A DNA stretch of 64,000 nt from Ponticaulis profundi. Its GTDB lineage: Bacteria > Pseudomonadota > Alphaproteobacteria > Caulobacterales > Hyphomonadaceae. The position numbers were made by a program, and so were the translations under genes. The stretch spans positions 186,001 through 250,000 of the forward strand of contig NZ_JBHSSW010000005.1 in assembly GCF_042659465.1 (NCBI RefSeq), given 5' to 3'. The notes below the pieces were generated by a model, which searched no databases, was not told the DNA's origin, and worked only from the letters and a program-made list of their open reading frames with translations. Below are positions 62,275-64,000 of the stretch, in pieces. Each line of letters opens with the position of its first letter. The stretch's first letter is position 1.

Positions 62275-63822
62275 ATGATTGCTTGCTACACAAATCGCCT
62301 CAGCGCCCGTCCTGGTGAGCGCGTCGATTTACACGCCACGAATGATCTGGCGGGAGAATGTAGCGTTGAAGTGGAACGGATTGGTGCCGAAATTGAACTG
62401 GTTCATCAGTTCGACATAACCGTAGCCGATCACCCGACGCCTTCAGACGCCGATATGAATGGTTGCGGATGGCCCGCTGCCGGAGATTTCATCATCGGGA
62501 AGGACTGGAAAAGCGGTTATTATCGAATTCGCATGACGAATGCGGACAAAAAGTCGACGACCCACTTTGTCTGTGTCCTGCCCGAAAAGCCAGGGAAGAA
62601 TGAAATCGCCATCATTCTCGCAACCAACACCTACCACGCTTACAATTACTGGGGCGGCGCGAATGCATATTCTCATGTGACAAAGCTGATGAAGGGTCAG
62701 GCAAGCTTTGAAGACGCAATGGCCCAGGCGATTGGAACGCTGTCAGCGGAACGTCCATTCCCTGACCTGATTATTGCCGCTCCCGATGACGCACCACGCC
62801 TGATCAATGACCGGAAGCGCGGCTTCAAGGAACAGCCCTGGGCTTCCGATATGAACTGGATGATCAAGCATCACGCCTCGCCCTACGATGGTTCAGCCGG
62901 CTTTGTGAACAAATGGGAACACCGGTTCGCTGAATGGGCCGAGAAAAATGGGATCGAGCTCGATTATTATACCGACTACGATCTTGATGCCAAAGATGAC
63001 ATTCTACAGGCCTATAAATGCGCGCTGTTCGTCGGACACAGTGAATACTGGTCCGGCAAAGAGCGCGATCAGGTCGAGAAGTACGTCGATGCTGGTGGAA
63101 ATATCGCCATCCTCTCCGGTAATACCTGCTTCTGGAAAGTCCGTTGGGAAAACGACGGCAAGACAATGGTCAATCACAAATGGCGCGGTCACACAGCAGA
63201 ACCGGAGGCGTCCAAGGATGACGCCACACATTTGTGGTCACATGAAAGCGTCGGCCGCCCGGAAGCTGAACTGACCGGTTTGTCGTTCGTATTTGCCGGG
63301 TATCACCGTCTGGGCATGTGTGTATCGCGTGGTGCTGCCGGATATACCATCTATCGGGACAATCACTGGACCCTGGAAGGCACCGATCTGTTCTATGGTG
63401 ACGTTCTCGGCGGAGAGGTCCCACTGATCGGCTATGAAAGTGACGGTTGTCGCTTCCACTTTGATGAAGACGAGCTTCCTGTTCCGATCCCGATGGTCGG
63501 TGTGCCGGAAAATCTCGAAATTATCGGCATTGCTCCGTGCGCCTTTGGCGAAGACCCGGACAGTGGCTATGCGCCGATTATCCCCCCCGAGCAGCTTGAT
63601 GTCATTGCGAACGTGATCTACGGCGATGATAGCCCTGCAGCTCAGAAAAAAGTTCTGCGAGGTCATGCGATTCTGGCGTCATTCAAGCGCGGTAAAGGCG
63701 AGGTCTTCAATACAGGCACGACCGAATGGGCCCATGGACTTGCAGCAGGCGATCCGTTTATTGATCGGATCACGAAAAATGTCCTAAACCGATTCACAGG
63801 CAAAACGGGGAGAGCGGTCTGA
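62275..63822 (+). CDS. N,N-dimethylformamidase large-subunit-like protein
   Basis: 515 residues matching the C-terminal domain family of N,N-dimethylformamidase large subunit: KSGYYRIRM, NTYHAYNYWGGANAYS, GHSEYWSGKERDQVEKYV and GTTEWAHGL. The known enzyme hydrolyses a small amide with an iron centre held by two Tyr and one Glu; candidates are visible but I cannot assign them. The usual small subunit gene is absent and the protein is shorter than the about 760-residue large subunit. Start at 62275 has CGGAG upstream. Confidence 0.85.
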   Translation: MIACYTNRLSARPGERVDLHATNDLAGECSVEVERIGAEIELVHQFDITVADHPTPSDADMNGCGWPAAGDFIIGKDWKSGYYRIRMTNADKKSTTHFVCVLPEKPGKNEIAIILATNTYHAYNYWGGANAYSHVTKLMKGQASFEDAMAQAIGTLSAERPFPDLIIAAPDDAPRLINDRKRGFKEQPWASDMNWMIKHHASPYDGSAGFVNKWEHRFAEWAEKNGIELDYYTDYDLDAKDDILQAYKCALFVGHSEYWSGKERDQVEKYVDAGGNIAILSGNTCFWKVRWENDGKTMVNHKWRGHTAEPEASKDDATHLWSHESVGRPEAELTGLSFVFAGYHRLGMCVSRGAAGYTIYRDNHWTLEGTDLFYGDVLGGEVPLIGYESDGCRFHFDEDELPVPIPMVGVPENLEIIGIAPCAFGEDPDSGYAPIIPPEQLDVIANVIYGDDSPAAQKKVLRGHAILASFKRGKGEVFNTGTTEWAHGLAAGDPFIDRITKNVLNRFTGKTGRAV

Positions 63823-63835
63823 TCTCTGGATCAGA
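63818..63835. terminator. Inverted repeat at the amidase-like stop
   Basis: TCTGATC (63818-63824) and GATCAGA (63829-63835), 4-nt loop, overlapping the TGA stop. No T-run; may be an mRNA structure or an operator of the following gene. Confidence 0.3.
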
Positions 63836-63853
63836 TCCAAAAGGGACACTATC

Positions 63854-64000
63854 ATGCCAGAAAGCAAACGCGCGCCGTCCGCGCCAAAACGGCGCGTCAG
63901 ACAAGGTGCCGCCGTGAAAGATGATTTCGAGCTCGAAACGAAAACAGAACCATCCCAGGATCGCGCAAAAACCACTTTTGAAAATATTCTGACGATTACA
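63854..64000 (+). CDS. Probable TetR-family regulator (3' truncated by window end)
   Basis: 49 residues visible. A basic, Pro-rich start (KRAPSAPKRRVRQG) leads into DRAKTTFENILTIT, which fits the first helix of a TetR DNA-binding domain (R-x-x-I-L-x-x-A). AAGGGACACT lies before the ATG. It is 31 nt behind the amidase-like gene and likely cotranscribed; a natural candidate to bind the GATAGTAWWTACTACTA sites. Only the beginning of the domain is seen, so the family call is tentative. Confidence 0.6.
   Translation, partial: MPESKRAPSAPKRRVRQGAAVKDDFELETKTEPSQDRAKTTFENILTIT

Noticed and set aside
1..64000. Mobile elements, prophage, CRISPR arrays, tRNA or rRNA genes
   Set aside because: No transposase or integrase, spaced repeats, tRNA-like cloverleaf or rRNA sequence was recognised by eye.

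Overview
The window is a contiguous, GC-rich (high third-position GC) bacterial chromosome segment, about 90% coding. It has no insertion sequences, prophage, CRISPR array, rRNA or tRNA that I could recognise. Gene content points to an aerobic alphaproteobacterium, probably a marine Hyphomonadaceae/Caulobacterales-type organism: a COQ9-like protein, an HWE-family sensor kinase, a CenR-like response regulator, DUF2157/GDYXXLXY and LemA/DUF2207 pairs, a TonB-dependent receptor, GPH- and DASS-type transporters, and trehalose-phosphatase. The taxonomic placement is inference from gene content only.

Layout. 1-7.3 kb: the tail of an unknown Ser/Thr-rich protein, purH, a small conserved protein, an FN3-DUF3500 lipoprotein, the DUF2157-GDYXXLXY membrane pair with a perfect dyad in its promoter, COQ9, and rpsU (S21) with a puzzling start. 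7.3-15.6 kb: ABC ATPase, zf-CHCC protein, DASS symporter, polA, HWE kinase and hemerythrin. 15.6-20.5 kb (minus and plus mixed): cytochrome c, SDR, secreted cyclase, IscU-like scaffold, otsB, lipoprotein and yidD. 20.6-29.1 kb: thrS followed by envelope-polysaccharide genes (O-antigen ligase, two GT2 enzymes, one GT39) and HMG-CoA lyase. 29.1-30.8 kb: a gene-poor stretch with a possibly frameshifted gene, then xth. 30.8-38.4 kb: rhomboid protease, CenR-like regulator, leuC, prolyl-4-hydroxylase-like oxygenase, purK-purE and a diguanylate cyclase. 38.4-46 kb: GPH sugar transporter with a divergent TetR regulator, then SDR, aldehyde dehydrogenase, enoyl-CoA hydratase and SMP-30. 46-48.4 kb: LemA-DUF2207. 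48.5-55.6 kb: a 1301-residue autotransporter, an ECF sigma factor and a divergent membrane Ser/Thr kinase with TPRs, which look like one signalling module. 55.7-64 kb: a catabolic cluster.

The most interesting region is the last. Aminotransferase-alanine dehydrogenase and sugar kinase-class II aldolase are transcribed divergently from one 77-bp gap. A TonB-dependent receptor and an N,N-dimethylformamidase-like protein are transcribed divergently from another gap about 4 kb away. Both gaps carry the same 17-bp site, GATAGTAWWTACTACTA, in opposite orientations. The first half of a probable TetR-type repressor gene begins directly after the amidase-like gene and runs off the window. I propose that the six enzymes and transport genes form one regulon for import and breakdown of an unidentified amide/amine-containing compound: amide cleavage, transamination with pyruvate/alanine recycling, phosphorylation, then aldol cleavage. 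The substrate is not deducible from sequence.

Other points worth attention: S21 appears to start at an AUC codon exactly where homologues have AUG; the ECF sigma/kinase/autotransporter module has direct repeats spaced two helical turns apart; two overlapping frames at 29.3-29.7 kb suggest a frameshifted gene; and an IscU-like scaffold lacks the third conserved cysteine.
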